Origin: Acetobacterium woodii DSM 1030
GTDB taxonomy: Bacteria > Bacillota > Clostridia > Eubacteriales > Eubacteriaceae
Direction: 5' to 3'
Assembly: GCF_000247605.1 (NCBI RefSeq)
Contig: NC_016894.1
Location: 2,593,732 to 2,657,731, forward strand
Length of the DNA: 64,000 nucleotides
This document shows, one piece after another, positions 8,227 to 16,405 of this stretch. The notes under the pieces are model-generated. The model worked only from the letters and a program-made list of their open reading frames with translations. It was not told the origin of the DNA and did no database searches. Every line of letters begins with the position of its first letter. Position 1 is the first letter of the stretch. The translations under genes were made by a program, and so were the position numbers.

Positions 8227-10311
8227 TTATACCACCCGTTTAAATAGTTTCATTAATTCATATTCCTTTAATCTCATAATGATCGGTCGACCATGGGGAC
8301 ACGTATAGGGATTTTCTAACGCCATCAAATTTTCCAGTAGTTTTTTAATCTCCCTTTGGGTCAATGGCTGACCACCTTTAATCGCTGCTTTACAAGCCAT
8401 CGAAATAATCTTATTTTTCATTTTTTTTGAAAACATTGATTTTGACAAGCTTTCATCATCGTTTATAAAAATATTTTCATCAATCATTTTTTTTAACAAA
8501 TCGGCACTTTGTGGTTCTCCTAAAAGGACGGGGACACTGCGTACCAATAAGGTATCCGCACCAAAAATATCACAATCAAAACCTAATTTTCGATAATCCT
8601 CCAGTTTTGCTTCTACCTGTTCCAAATCTTTGGGATGAAATTTAAGCGCATCAGCGGTCATCAGTCCTTGACTTGGAAGTCCTTCGCCCCGATCAAAAAT
8701 ATCCAACAGTTCTTTCGTTAAAAAAGCTTCATGCGCAGCATGTTGATCTAATAGATAAATTTCTTTTTCGCCTTCTAAAAGAATATATACATTAAATAGC
8801 TGCCCCACTATTTTCATTTTTACGAGATCTTCAACTCTTTTTTTCATCGGCCGGGGATTATTCGTTTCGGCCTGAAATTCTGACCGTTCCTCAGCAATCC
8901 GATTATTATGATTACTCAAGGTATCATTCGGTTTTTTTTCGCTGCTATTTTTATCATTATTAACTTTATTTATTTCGATCATTGTTGTTTTTTTGTTTTC
9001 TAAGTCAGTTTCTTCAAAACAATGATCAAAATCAGGATGCGGTTTCACTAAATCCACCCGCTGATTAAGTGGTTGTTTCAATTTATGTTTTTCACCACTA
9101 ACTGATTTTTTAAGAGCCTCTAAGGCAGTGGTGTTATCAACATTTTCAAAGGTAATCTGATCACTTGAATCATTTTCAAGGTGATCGCTCCGCTCATTAT
9201 TTTTTGTTGCACTATCCCGATCGATCGCCTCTCGATGTTGTGCTTTTTCAGTTTGAATCGCCGCCGATTTATTCTCAGTTAATGTTTCGGTTTGTGTTGC
9301 TTCACCTCCAACATCAACAATCAAATTAGCATTTCTAAGCGTTTCCCGGATTCCCTGTTTAAAAAGCAGACAGACCAGACTTTCGTTTAATATTTTAATC
9401 TCCGTTTTGGCTGGATGAATATTTACATCAAGCATTCGCCCCGGAAGTTCGATAAAAATTATTCCCATTGGATGTTGGTGTTTCATGCAATAACCTTCGT
9501 ATGCTTCATCCAACGCTTGAGCCAGGTGATTGTTTTTTATATAGCGCCCATTAATAAAAAAGATCTGATCTTCGCGATGATTACGCAACGTTTTTAGGTT
9601 ACCCACAAATCCGGTTAGCTTCATCGGTTTATTTTCATAATCGAGCGGAATCAGATTGTTTGCGATATCGACTCCATAAAGTTCCTTCACCACATCAATA
9701 ACATTTCCGGTGCCTTTCGTATCGAGTACAATACGATCATTACAGTTCACTTGAATCCGAATACCCGAGTGAGAAATCGCAATTTTTTGGGCTAGATCGC
9801 GAACGATCAGCTCTTCTTTTTTGTCTTTCTCCATGTGCTTTCGACGGGCGGGAGTATTAAAAAATAAATCTCTAACGGTTATCTCAGTTCCGCGATTGTA
9901 GGCACAAACCCGCTGATTAATCAGCTTTCCGCCATCAAAAATGGCAAGGCTTCCCAATTCTTCCGGATCATTTCGGGTAATAATCTGAACCTTAGCCACG
10001 GCTGAAACACTAGACAGTGCTTCACCCCGAAAACCCAGCGAATTGATATTTTCAAGATCTTCAATCGTGTCAAGTTTACTGGTTGCATGCCGTTTAAAGG
10101 CTAACGGAAGATCATCATAACTAATCCCGCAGCCGTTATCCCTAACCGTTATCCGATTTTTTCCGCCGGCTTCAATAATTATAACGATCTGATCGGCGCC
10201 GGCATCAATGGCATTTTCCATTAATTCTTTAACAACCGATACGGGTCTGATAATCACCTCACCAGCAGCTATTTTATTGATTGTTTCATTATTTAACATC
10301 TTAATTTTCAT
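8227..10311 (-). CDS. mutL: DNA mismatch repair protein MutL
   Basis: MutL is the GHKL ATPase that links mismatch recognition to strand incision. The N-terminal ATPase shows KIAAGEV, ENAIDAGA, DNGCGI and SLGFRGEAL. A long, poorly conserved Asn/Glu/Lys-rich linker spans about residues 335-500. The C-terminal domain carries the endonuclease motif DQHAAHE with CPHGRP, so it should be a nicking MutL of the type lacking MutH. The ATG giving MKIKMLNNE aligns with MutL starts; a TTG two codons earlier also opens the frame. There is no Shine-Dalgarno, and a TATAAT lies seven bases upstream, suggesting a nearly leaderless transcript. Confidence 0.95.
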   Translation of the reverse strand: MKIKMLNNETINKIAAGEVIIRPVSVVKELMENAIDAGADQIVIIIEAGGKNRITVRDNGCGISYDDLPLAFKRHATSKLDTIEDLENINSLGFRGEALSSVSAVAKVQIITRNDPEELGSLAIFDGGKLINQRVCAYNRGTEITVRDLFFNTPARRKHMEKDKKEELIVRDLAQKIAISHSGIRIQVNCNDRIVLDTKGTGNVIDVVKELYGVDIANNLIPLDYENKPMKLTGFVGNLKTLRNHREDQIFFINGRYIKNNHLAQALDEAYEGYCMKHQHPMGIIFIELPGRMLDVNIHPAKTEIKILNESLVCLLFKQGIRETLRNANLIVDVGGEATQTETLTENKSAAIQTEKAQHREAIDRDSATKNNERSDHLENDSSDQITFENVDNTTALEALKKSVSGEKHKLKQPLNQRVDLVKPHPDFDHCFEETDLENKKTTMIEINKVNNDKNSSEKKPNDTLSNHNNRIAEERSEFQAETNNPRPMKKRVEDLVKMKIVGQLFNVYILLEGEKEIYLLDQHAAHEAFLTKELLDIFDRGEGLPSQGLMTADALKFHPKDLEQVEAKLEDYRKLGFDCDIFGADTLLVRSVPVLLGEPQSADLLKKMIDENIFINDDESLSKSMFSKKMKNKIISMACKAAIKGGQPLTQREIKKLLENLMALENPYTCPHGRPIIMRLKEYELMKLFKRVV

Positions 10312-10318
10312 GTGCAAT

Positions 10319-10324
10319 ATTATA
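10319..10324 (-). promoter_or_regulatory. mutL: Candidate -10 box (TATAAT) abutting mutL
   Basis: A consensus TATAAT lies only seven bases before the chosen mutL ATG. Transcription from it would start within a base or two of the start codon. I see no good -35 hexamer at 17 bases, so support is moderate. The terminator after lon lies just upstream, so mutL needs its own promoter. Confidence 0.45.
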
Positions 10325-10358
10325 TCATATTTTCATAAAACCGTCGACAAAAGCTATT

Positions 10359-10398
10359 AAAAAAAGCGGAAGCCTGTAACAGACTCCCACTTTTTTTG
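10359..10398. terminator. Terminator between lon and mutL
   Basis: A hairpin with stem AGTGGGAGTCTG paired to CAGGCTTCCGCT (some G-T pairs) and a three-base loop is flanked by T runs in both directions. It lies about 50 bases after the lon stop and separates the marR-lon transcript from mutL. Confidence 0.8.
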
Positions 10399-10450
10399 AG
10401 AATATCTTTGCTCAAGTTCAGTTCATAAATTTTAAGCAGTCAACACTTTT

Positions 10451-12838
10451 TTATTCACTAATCATGTTTAATTGTACGTTTGAATCACCAATCGGACGAT
10501 TAAGAATCGGTTTGCATTCTGGCAAGTCAATTCCCAGCGCTTCTTTCAAAACTTCTTCAATCGTTGAAACATGAATAATTGTCAAAGCGTTACGAACTTC
10601 TTCGGGAATATCACAAACATCTTTTTCGTTGTCTTTTGGTAACAATATTTTTGTAATACCACTGCGTTGTGCGGCAATAACCTTTTCTTTAATCCCACCA
10701 ACCGGTAATACTTGTCCACTTAAAGTGATTTCACCAGTCATTGATAATTTTGAATCAACTGGTTTTCCTAAGATCAGTGATGCTAACGCGGTTGTCAGGG
10801 TTACCCCTGCTGATGGGCCATCTTTAGGTGTTGAACCTGACGGAACATGGATATGGGTATCATTCTTAAAGTAATCAAATCCATTTGCCAGATCACCCAA
10901 ACGGGATCGAATCAGACTCATTGCGATTGTTGCACTTTCTTTCATGACATCTCCCAATTGACCAGTTAGCGTCAATTTGCCACTGCCAGGCATTAAACTT
11001 GCTTCCGTAAAGAGAATTTCTCCCCCGACAGCTGTCCATGCCATTCCCGTTACTACTCCTGGTTTATTATTTTCACCGGCTTTTTCGTGTCGTCGCGTTT
11101 TATTTCCTAATACCTCACTGAGATTTTTAGTGGTTACAACATAAGGAAGCTCGGCTTTTTTTGATACTATTTTTTCTGACACGACACGCGCGATTTTAGC
11201 TAGTTGCTTTGTCAATCCTCGTACTCCAGCTTCGGCGGTGTAGTTCTCCACAATCGCTTCAATTGCTGTGTCTTCAATTTGCAGCATTTCATTTGTTAAA
11301 CCATGATCTTTTAAAACAGCGGGTAGTAAATGATCAATTGCAATTCGTTTCTTTTCACCATTTGTGTAACTTGATAGCTCAATGATTTCGGCTCGATCCA
11401 ACAATGGTGCCGGAATGGTGCTTAAATCATTGGCGGTGGCAATAAAAAACACTTCCGATAAATCATAGGGTATTTCCAGATAATGGTCTGAAAATGTACA
11501 ATTTTGTTCAGGATCTAGAACTTCCAGCAATGCTGATCCGGGATCTCCTTGGTGTGACATTCCCATTTTATCAATTTCATCAAGAATGAAAACCGGATTT
11601 TTAGCCTCTGCATTGGCCAACCCTTTAATAATACGTCCTGGCATTGCGCCAAGGTAAGTTTTACGATGGCCACGAATTTCAGCTTCATCGCGAACACCAC
11701 CTAAACTAGCACGAACATATTTTCTATCTAAGGCTTCTGCAATACTCTTACCCAAACTGGTTTTACCGGTACCCGGAGGTCCTACTAGTAATAAGATTGA
11801 GCCTTGTTTATCTTCTTTGAGTTTCATCACTGCCAAGTGCTCAATGATTCGTTTTTTAACATCGTCAATGCCAAAATGATGCGATTCGAGAACTTGTCTG
11901 GCATGTTCAATATCGATTTCTTTCTTTTCACTGATCCACGGCAATTCCAACAGCAAATCAAGGTAATTCATAATTACATTACTTTCACCGCCATTTGGTG
12001 GTGAATTTTCCAGCTTGCGTACTTCTTTTAAAGCAATTTTTTTAATGTCTGCCGGCATCTCGGATTCCATCACTTTTTTACGATAATCCGCTTCTTCTTC
12101 TAATTCATCATCTAATTCGCCTAATTCAGCTTTAATATTTTTTAATTGTTCACGAAGCATCGCTTCCCGATAAGTTTTATCTTTACGCTGAGAATATTTT
12201 TTACTGATCTCCAATTGTAGATGAACCGAATCTTTTTCCCTGATAATATAATCGATAAAACTTAAAGTCCGTTCTTTTACTGAATCAATTTCCAGCAGAT
12301 CTTGTTTGCTTTTTAACGGAATGCCCATCATCGGGATTGTATAACCCATAATTTCTTCCAGGGAAGGCAACCCTTCTAAAATACTGACAAAATATTCAGC
12401 CCCCTTAAAATTATGGCTCAGGTCTTTCATCAATCCTTTGATATACATGATCATTTCTTGTTCTTCATCTTCATTGACATCCATGATGTCTTCCTGAATG
12501 ATATATGAAGCCGTGATCTGTTTTTCTTCAAAAGTAAAATCTAGGACCTTAACCCGATTGATTGTCGTAATATCAATAATAAATCCATTATCGGATTTTT
12601 GGATGTTGTCGAATTTCATCAACACCCCGATACGATAAAACGAATCTGGCGTTAATTGGACTAACCCTTTATAATCTTTTGTTGATAAACCAATGGCTAA
12701 GGTGTTGTTCTTAATGATCAATTCTTTAATATTGTTTCCAATATCTTCATTTACAAAAATACGATTGGAAATTCCCGGATAGATTACAGTTTCTGTAATT
12801 GGGATTAATGGTGCATTTTTGATTTCTTGTGTGTTCAT
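10451..12838 (-). CDS. lon: ATP-dependent protease La (LonA)
   Basis: Lon is a homo-oligomeric cytoplasmic AAA+ serine protease that degrades misfolded and regulatory proteins. At 795 residues it has the LonA layout: an N-terminal substrate domain (residues 1-200), a coiled linker, the Walker A motif GPPGTGKTSLGKSIA, Walker B FILDEIDK, and a C-terminal protease domain with KDGPSAGVT holding the catalytic Ser and the Lys of the Ser-Lys dyad in KEKVIAAQ. Gene length and motifs are complete. It lies 37 bases after marR and is probably co-transcribed with it, which would make lon expression respond to that repressor. Confidence 0.97.
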   Translation of the reverse strand: MNTQEIKNAPLIPITETVIYPGISNRIFVNEDIGNNIKELIIKNNTLAIGLSTKDYKGLVQLTPDSFYRIGVLMKFDNIQKSDNGFIIDITTINRVKVLDFTFEEKQITASYIIQEDIMDVNEDEEQEMIMYIKGLMKDLSHNFKGAEYFVSILEGLPSLEEIMGYTIPMMGIPLKSKQDLLEIDSVKERTLSFIDYIIREKDSVHLQLEISKKYSQRKDKTYREAMLREQLKNIKAELGELDDELEEEADYRKKVMESEMPADIKKIALKEVRKLENSPPNGGESNVIMNYLDLLLELPWISEKKEIDIEHARQVLESHHFGIDDVKKRIIEHLAVMKLKEDKQGSILLLVGPPGTGKTSLGKSIAEALDRKYVRASLGGVRDEAEIRGHRKTYLGAMPGRIIKGLANAEAKNPVFILDEIDKMGMSHQGDPGSALLEVLDPEQNCTFSDHYLEIPYDLSEVFFIATANDLSTIPAPLLDRAEIIELSSYTNGEKKRIAIDHLLPAVLKDHGLTNEMLQIEDTAIEAIVENYTAEAGVRGLTKQLAKIARVVSEKIVSKKAELPYVVTTKNLSEVLGNKTRRHEKAGENNKPGVVTGMAWTAVGGEILFTEASLMPGSGKLTLTGQLGDVMKESATIAMSLIRSRLGDLANGFDYFKNDTHIHVPSGSTPKDGPSAGVTLTTALASLILGKPVDSKLSMTGEITLSGQVLPVGGIKEKVIAAQRSGITKILLPKDNEKDVCDIPEEVRNALTIIHVSTIEEVLKEALGIDLPECKPILNRPIGDSNVQLNMISE

Positions 12839-12875
12839 TTTTATTCCTCCTCATCCTCTAAACATCTATATTTTA

Positions 12876-13307
12876 TTAAAGGATTTTGTTTAGTAAGGTG
12901 ATCAATTGATCCAGTTCATCATCAGTTAAACTGTTCTTAATATGTTCAATTAATTGAATTTGAGATCTTTCTTCGGACCTGGCAATTGATTTTCCTTTTT
13001 GGGTAAGATAGATAAAATATACCCTACCATCTTCCGGTGAGCGTTCTCGATAAACGCAACCCATCGAAATAAATTTACTAATCAATTCAGTAATCGTCGG
13101 TTTCGAATTCTGAGTTTCTTGAGCCAACTGGCTAAAAGTTACCCGATAATTCTGATCGATGATTTTAAGATAATATTTCTGTTTCGAGGTAAAGTCATCA
13201 GCTTGACATTGACAGGTTTCATTCTTATGTAACGCCGAATCGAGCTTTAGAAGTTTATGATATGCCTCATATAATTCATTTTTCTTACATGTCATATTAT
13301 CACCCAA
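12876..13307 (-). CDS. MarR family transcriptional regulator
   Basis: This 143-residue winged-helix protein has the MarR-type core: an N-terminal dimerisation helix, QETQNSKPTITELISKFISMGCVYRE as recognition helix region, and a wing SPEDGRVYFIYLTQKGK. The DGR of the wing is the strongest family signature. The N-terminal half has a Cys pair, CQCQ, which could sense metal or oxidants, though this is only a possibility. It precedes lon in the same direction. A 19-base inverted repeat AGTTAG-7-CTAACT lies between its -10 box and start codon, which suggests autorepression of marR-lon. The ligand is unknown. Confidence 0.85.
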   Translation of the reverse strand: MGDNMTCKKNELYEAYHKLLKLDSALHKNETCQCQADDFTSKQKYYLKIIDQNYRVTFSQLAQETQNSKPTITELISKFISMGCVYRERSPEDGRVYFIYLTQKGKSIARSEERSQIQLIEHIKNSLTDDELDQLITLLNKIL

Positions 13308-13317
13308 CTTATTTATT

Positions 13318-13336
13318 AGTTAGCTTTTACCTAACT
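13318..13336. promoter_or_regulatory. Candidate MarR operator (inverted repeat)
   Basis: Perfect arms AGTTAG and CTAACT are separated by seven bases. The repeat falls between the -10 hexamer and the start codon of marR, where a bound dimer would block transcription. Confidence 0.55.
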
Positions 13337-13346
13337 ACTTGTCACT

Positions 13347-13375
13347 AGTATACATCCCGATTAATTGTTTGTCAA
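13347..13375 (-). promoter_or_regulatory. Promoter of marR-lon
   Basis: TTGACA and TATACT are separated by 17 bases on the minus strand, about 40 bases before the marR start. This is a near-consensus housekeeping sigma promoter. The inverted repeat just downstream overlaps the expected transcription start. Confidence 0.75.
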
Positions 13376-13531
13376 GAGATGGGCTTTCCTTATTTAGAAT
13401 CGTTAAGCTTTACTTAATTATCTGCCTTCGTCTCAATCGCATCACGTTGTTCTCGGATGATTTCCAGTATCCTTTCGCGAACCATTTTAATGCTGGCAAT
13501 TAAGCAATTCTTGCATTTGTCGAACTGAACA

Positions 13532-13560
13532 TTGACAAAATTCCAATGAAAGGCTATGAT
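13532..13560 (+). promoter_or_regulatory. Promoter of the parvulin gene
   Basis: TTGACA and TATGAT are separated by 17 bases on the plus strand, with the predicted start about 35 bases before the ATG. An AAAGGAG ribosome-binding site follows. Confidence 0.75.
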
Positions 13561-13600
13561 TTTAGGATAACAAATTAATTTAGAACTAAAGGAGACAATT

Positions 13601-14359
13601 ATGGAAAAAACACCTTTGGCTACCGTGGCAGATAAAACAATTTACACCTCGGATTTAGATGCCTTAATAAAACAATTACCCGAAGACCAGGCAAAACAAT
13701 TCAAATCAAAAGAAGGTCGTCGTCAATTACTGGAAGAACTTATCGCTCAGGAACTTTTTTATTTAGAAGGAAAAGCAGACAAAGTTGATGAAACTGAAGA
13801 ATTTAAAAAAATGCTGATTGATGCCGAAGAAAAATTGCTTAAAACTCATATGATCGCAACATTTATGATGGACATAACGGTCCCTGATGAAGAGGTCCAA
13901 AAGTTTTATGATGAAAACCCCAGCCAGTTCATCGCTCCTGACAGTGTCCGTGCCAGTCACATCCTTCTACCAACGGAAGAACAAGCACTTGAGATTATTG
14001 CCGAAATTAAAAATGGTAAATCTTTTGAAGCGGCTGCTAAAGAATACTCTGTCTGCCCTTCCAATGAAAAAGGCGGAGACCTCAGCTATTTTTCAAGAGG
14101 TCAAATGGTTCCCGAATTTGAAACTGCTGCCTTTGCTCTGGAGATTGACGAAATGACTGAACTGCCAGTTAAAACTCAATTTGGTTACCATGTAATCAAA
14201 CTCACCGATCGCAAAATTTCACAAACCATTCCCTTTGAAGCCGTAAAAGAAAATGCTCGTACTTTCTTATTAAGAGAAAAACAAAACAAAGCATTTATCG
14301 GTAAGGTTGAATCTCTTAAAGAAAAATATCCCGTTAAAATGGAAACAACCATTCTATAA
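13601..14359 (+). CDS. Parvulin-type peptidyl-prolyl isomerase, apparently cytoplasmic
   Basis: The 252-residue protein has a SurA/PrsA-like N-terminal helical chaperone segment and a C-terminal rotamase (PpiC) domain (about residues 115-210). The rotamase core is visible: RASHILLPTEEQA, CPSNEKGGDLSYFSRGQMVPEFETAAFAL and TQFGYHVIKLTDRK. Unlike PrsA or SurA there is no signal peptide or lipobox; the protein begins MEKTPLATVADKTIY. It should therefore act in the cytoplasm unless exported by another route. It has its own promoter and terminator and appears monocistronic. Confidence 0.9.
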   Translation: MEKTPLATVADKTIYTSDLDALIKQLPEDQAKQFKSKEGRRQLLEELIAQELFYLEGKADKVDETEEFKKMLIDAEEKLLKTHMIATFMMDITVPDEEVQKFYDENPSQFIAPDSVRASHILLPTEEQALEIIAEIKNGKSFEAAAKEYSVCPSNEKGGDLSYFSRGQMVPEFETAAFALEIDEMTELPVKTQFGYHVIKLTDRKISQTIPFEAVKENARTFLLREKQNKAFIGKVESLKEKYPVKMETTIL

Positions 14360-14371
14360 GTCTCATAAGAT

Positions 14372-14411
14372 AATGAGGGATGCTGACTTAAATGTCCATC
14401 CCTCATTTTTT
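14372..14411 (+). terminator. Terminator of the parvulin gene
   Basis: The perfect stem ATGAGGGATG/CATCCCTCAT with a 14-base loop is followed by TTTTTT. It lies 13 bases after the stop codon. Confidence 0.9.
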
Positions 14412-14426
14412 AATGTTATTATCTTG

Positions 14427-14594
14427 TTATGACTGCAAATCTTTTTTTTGACGCCATTTTTTCGCACAATGATTTCCAATTACTACGCCTGCAATTGTAC
14501 AGGCAACACTAAGTGACACCAACGCACAAATGACAATTTTCTCTTTATTGGCTTCCATACAGCATTGACTTTCTTCATTTTGTTTACAACACAT
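14427..14594 (-). CDS. Small cysteine-rich single-span membrane protein (55 aa)
   Basis: A 55-residue reading frame starts at an ATG with a strong GGAGG site seven bases upstream. It begins MCCKQNEESQCCMEANK, so four Cys fall in the first 12 residues as two CC pairs. A hydrophobic segment IVICALVSLSVACTIAGVVI follows, with a basic tail KKWRQKKDLQS. A cytoplasmic or external CC-CC head that binds metal or thiols is a guess from composition. I recognise no family. The ribosome-binding site and codon order make it likely to be real despite its size. Confidence 0.6.
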   Translation of the reverse strand: MCCKQNEESQCCMEANKEKIVICALVSLSVACTIAGVVIGNHCAKKWRQKKDLQS

Positions 14595-14702
14595 TTTGTT
14601 TCCTCCGTTTTTAGTTTCTTACTTCTGTCTAATAGGTACCCTCTTTTTAGGAATTTAACCGCTTATTGCTATCGTTCAAAACTGTTAATTCATAGGTAAT
14701 TA

Positions 14703-14891
14703 CTAAACTGTAACATCCAAAAATTGTCCGATATTTGGATCCGGTGACGGTCCCGCGCCACTATCTACCATCTTCACCATTTCAGTCATTTGTTCTGACC
14801 CTGTATCCATTGCCATTTTCATTACCGACACACTTGCTTGTTGGGCAACCTGCATCTGACTCATTCCCATTGACAGCGCTGCAATATCCAT
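14703..14891 (-). CDS. YjfB-like putative motility protein
   Basis: The 62-residue product starting MDIAALSMGMSQMQVAQQ matches the YjfB family of small Firmicutes proteins annotated as putative motility proteins: helical N-terminus, SVSVMKMAMDTG and a short C-terminus. The frame is open 18 codons further upstream, but the ATG used here has an AGGTGG site at eight bases and gives the family N-terminus. No flagellar genes are nearby. The function is unproven in the family. Confidence 0.75.
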   Translation of the reverse strand: MDIAALSMGMSQMQVAQQASVSVMKMAMDTGSEQMTEMVKMVDSGAGPSPDPNIGQFLDVTV

Positions 14892-15258
14892 ATCAATTTC
14901 CACCTTTCTTGTCAGCTGATCCTTAAATATCGGAATCAACTCCATCTAATTTTTCACGCAACTCTGTTTTAAAATATCTAAAACAACTCTATATCTGTTA
15001 TCGTAATAATTTGTTTTTACTTAAGTATTATATCGCACTTTCATAAACAATCCTTTAAGATTATCTCAATCTCATTTAAATCGATGCATTTTTTACGGTA
15101 TCAAAATCAGTGATCATATAAAAATTGTTGTCTTCAATAGATACCTTACGTTTAGATTAAACTAAAAACTCATTCTAATCAGCATTTCTTTTGCGATTAA
15201 AATATGTTATGATTTAAAAACAAAACGAACTTTTAAGTAATTACTAAGGAGAACCCCT
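14892..15258. other. Divergent intergenic region
   Basis: This region separates the yjfB-like gene and the small lipoprotein gene. A TATAAT on the minus strand (15027-15032) could serve yjfB but lacks a good -35. A TATGAT near 15210 on the plus strand with a weak TTTCTT 17 bases upstream could serve the lipoprotein. I see no RNA gene or further coding frame. Confidence 0.4.
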
Positions 15259-15675
15259 TTGAAAAAGAAACTGTATTTATTAAGTGTTTTTATCCTCTGT
15301 GCTTTGGTCGTTTGCAGCTGCACACCGGCAGCCGACAAAACCACTAATTCTCTGGCGCTCGAAGCTGCCAACCGCTATGAACTATTTATTGGTCTAAACG
15401 ATGTCGATTCCGGAAAACAGGAACTGGATACTCAGGAAACTATCGAAATTATTAAAATGAAAATCTTGAAAAATGTGAGTGGCGTCACCATGACCGTATC
15501 AAATGGTTCTTATTATGTCGGTGCTCTGGTTGTTGATGAAACAACCCTAAATTGTGTAATCTATGGTGCCGATGATGAAGCAATCGCCGCATTAGTTGAT
15601 GAAATCAACAGTGAACTCAACTTATCTGTCCTCGTTGCCAAAAGTACCAGTGACTATCGTCTGATTACACCATAA
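15259..15675 (+). CDS. Small secreted lipoprotein (DUF3574-like resemblance)
   Basis: The 138-residue protein has a lipoprotein signal peptide (KKK, hydrophobic stretch, lipobox VCSC) and should be anchored outside the membrane. The mature part has an alpha/beta pattern: RYELFIGLNDVDSG, QETIEIIKMKILKNVSG, VTMTVSNGSYYVG, then ETTLNCVIYGADDEAI. The opening strand and G-L-N/D resemble DUF3574 proteins, but the similarity is weak and from memory. An AAGGAG site precedes a TTG start. No functional prediction beyond surface localisation is justified. Confidence 0.75.
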   Translation: MKKKLYLLSVFILCALVVCSCTPAADKTTNSLALEAANRYELFIGLNDVDSGKQELDTQETIEIIKMKILKNVSGVTMTVSNGSYYVGALVVDETTLNCVIYGADDEAIAALVDEINSELNLSVLVAKSTSDYRLITP

Positions 15676-15726
15676 AATTATTTGCTCAAGGACCCGATTA
15701 AGATTTGTCGGGTACCTTTCTGCTTG

Positions 15727-15765
15727 ACGAAAAACCTATCTCATTTGAGACTGGTTTTTCGTTTT
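15727..15765. terminator. Bidirectional terminator between the lipoprotein and HAD genes
   Basis: The stem ACGAAAAACC/GGTTTTTCGT with a 16-base loop is followed by TTT on the plus strand and overlaps the stop codon of the convergent HAD gene. A second weaker hairpin (GACCCGA/TCGGGT) lies about 35 bases before it. Confidence 0.7.
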
Positions 15766-16389
15766 AACAATTTCAAGGACGTCCCAGATACTGTCAATCA
15801 TAAATGTCGGCTTACATTTTTCAAGCGCCACTGACGTGTTATATCCCCATTTAACTGCGATTACATCAACGCCAACTTTATGACATGCTTCAATATCCCG
15901 AACTTCATCACCGATATAAAGCATCTCACTGGCCTTAATATCATACTTTCGCAAAACTTTTTTTATTTTTTTGGCTTTTGACATCAATGCTGAACACATA
16001 ATAAACTCAATTTCGTGACTAATCTCGTAGGTTTCTAAAAACTGTGCAACCGTCTTTTTTATATTTGAAGTTAGAATTCCGATATGGTCGGTTTCTTTTC
16101 TGAGCTGGGTAAAAAAATCATGAATATCCGAAGAGAAGGCATGAATTTCAGTCGATTCTTCACGCATCATTTTTTGTCCATCTTTTATCGCCCGCGGGAA
16201 TTGATAAAACGGAATATCCACAATTTTTTTTATCTCTTTAATATGAAGGTTCTTAATATGTTGTAATTCTTCCATGGTAACCGTGCTATATTTATATTTC
16301 GTGGCCAACTCATTGTATATGTTAAAGGCTTTTTCTTCGGTATCCGCTAATGTCCCGTCAAAATCAAAAACCACACATTTATATGTCAT
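15736..16389 (-). CDS. HAD-superfamily hydrolase (phosphoglycolate phosphatase-like)
   Basis: The 217-residue cytoplasmic protein shows the HAD core motifs: FDFDGTLADT (nucleophile Asp), GILTSNIKKTV (motif II), a Lys before motif IV, and MLYIGDEVRDIEACHKVGV (acidic motif). The small helical cap between motifs I and II makes it a subclass I Gph/PpaX-like phosphatase. The substrate cannot be told from sequence. It is 16 bases downstream of the PAS/GGDEF gene and probably co-transcribed with it. Confidence 0.88.
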   Translation of the reverse strand: MTYKCVVFDFDGTLADTEEKAFNIYNELATKYKYSTVTMEELQHIKNLHIKEIKKIVDIPFYQFPRAIKDGQKMMREESTEIHAFSSDIHDFFTQLRKETDHIGILTSNIKKTVAQFLETYEISHEIEFIMCSALMSKAKKIKKVLRKYDIKASEMLYIGDEVRDIEACHKVGVDVIAVKWGYNTSVALEKCKPTFMIDSIWDVLEIVKTKNQSQMR

Positions 16390-16405
16390 ATATGACTCCT
16401 CTGTT

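Noticed and set aside
13430-13560. Minus-strand frame reading DKCKNCLIAS and MVRERILEIIREQRDA before a stop
   Set aside because: It looks protein-like, but has no start codon with a ribosome-binding site and overlaps the parvulin promoter. It could be a remnant; I cannot support it as a gene.
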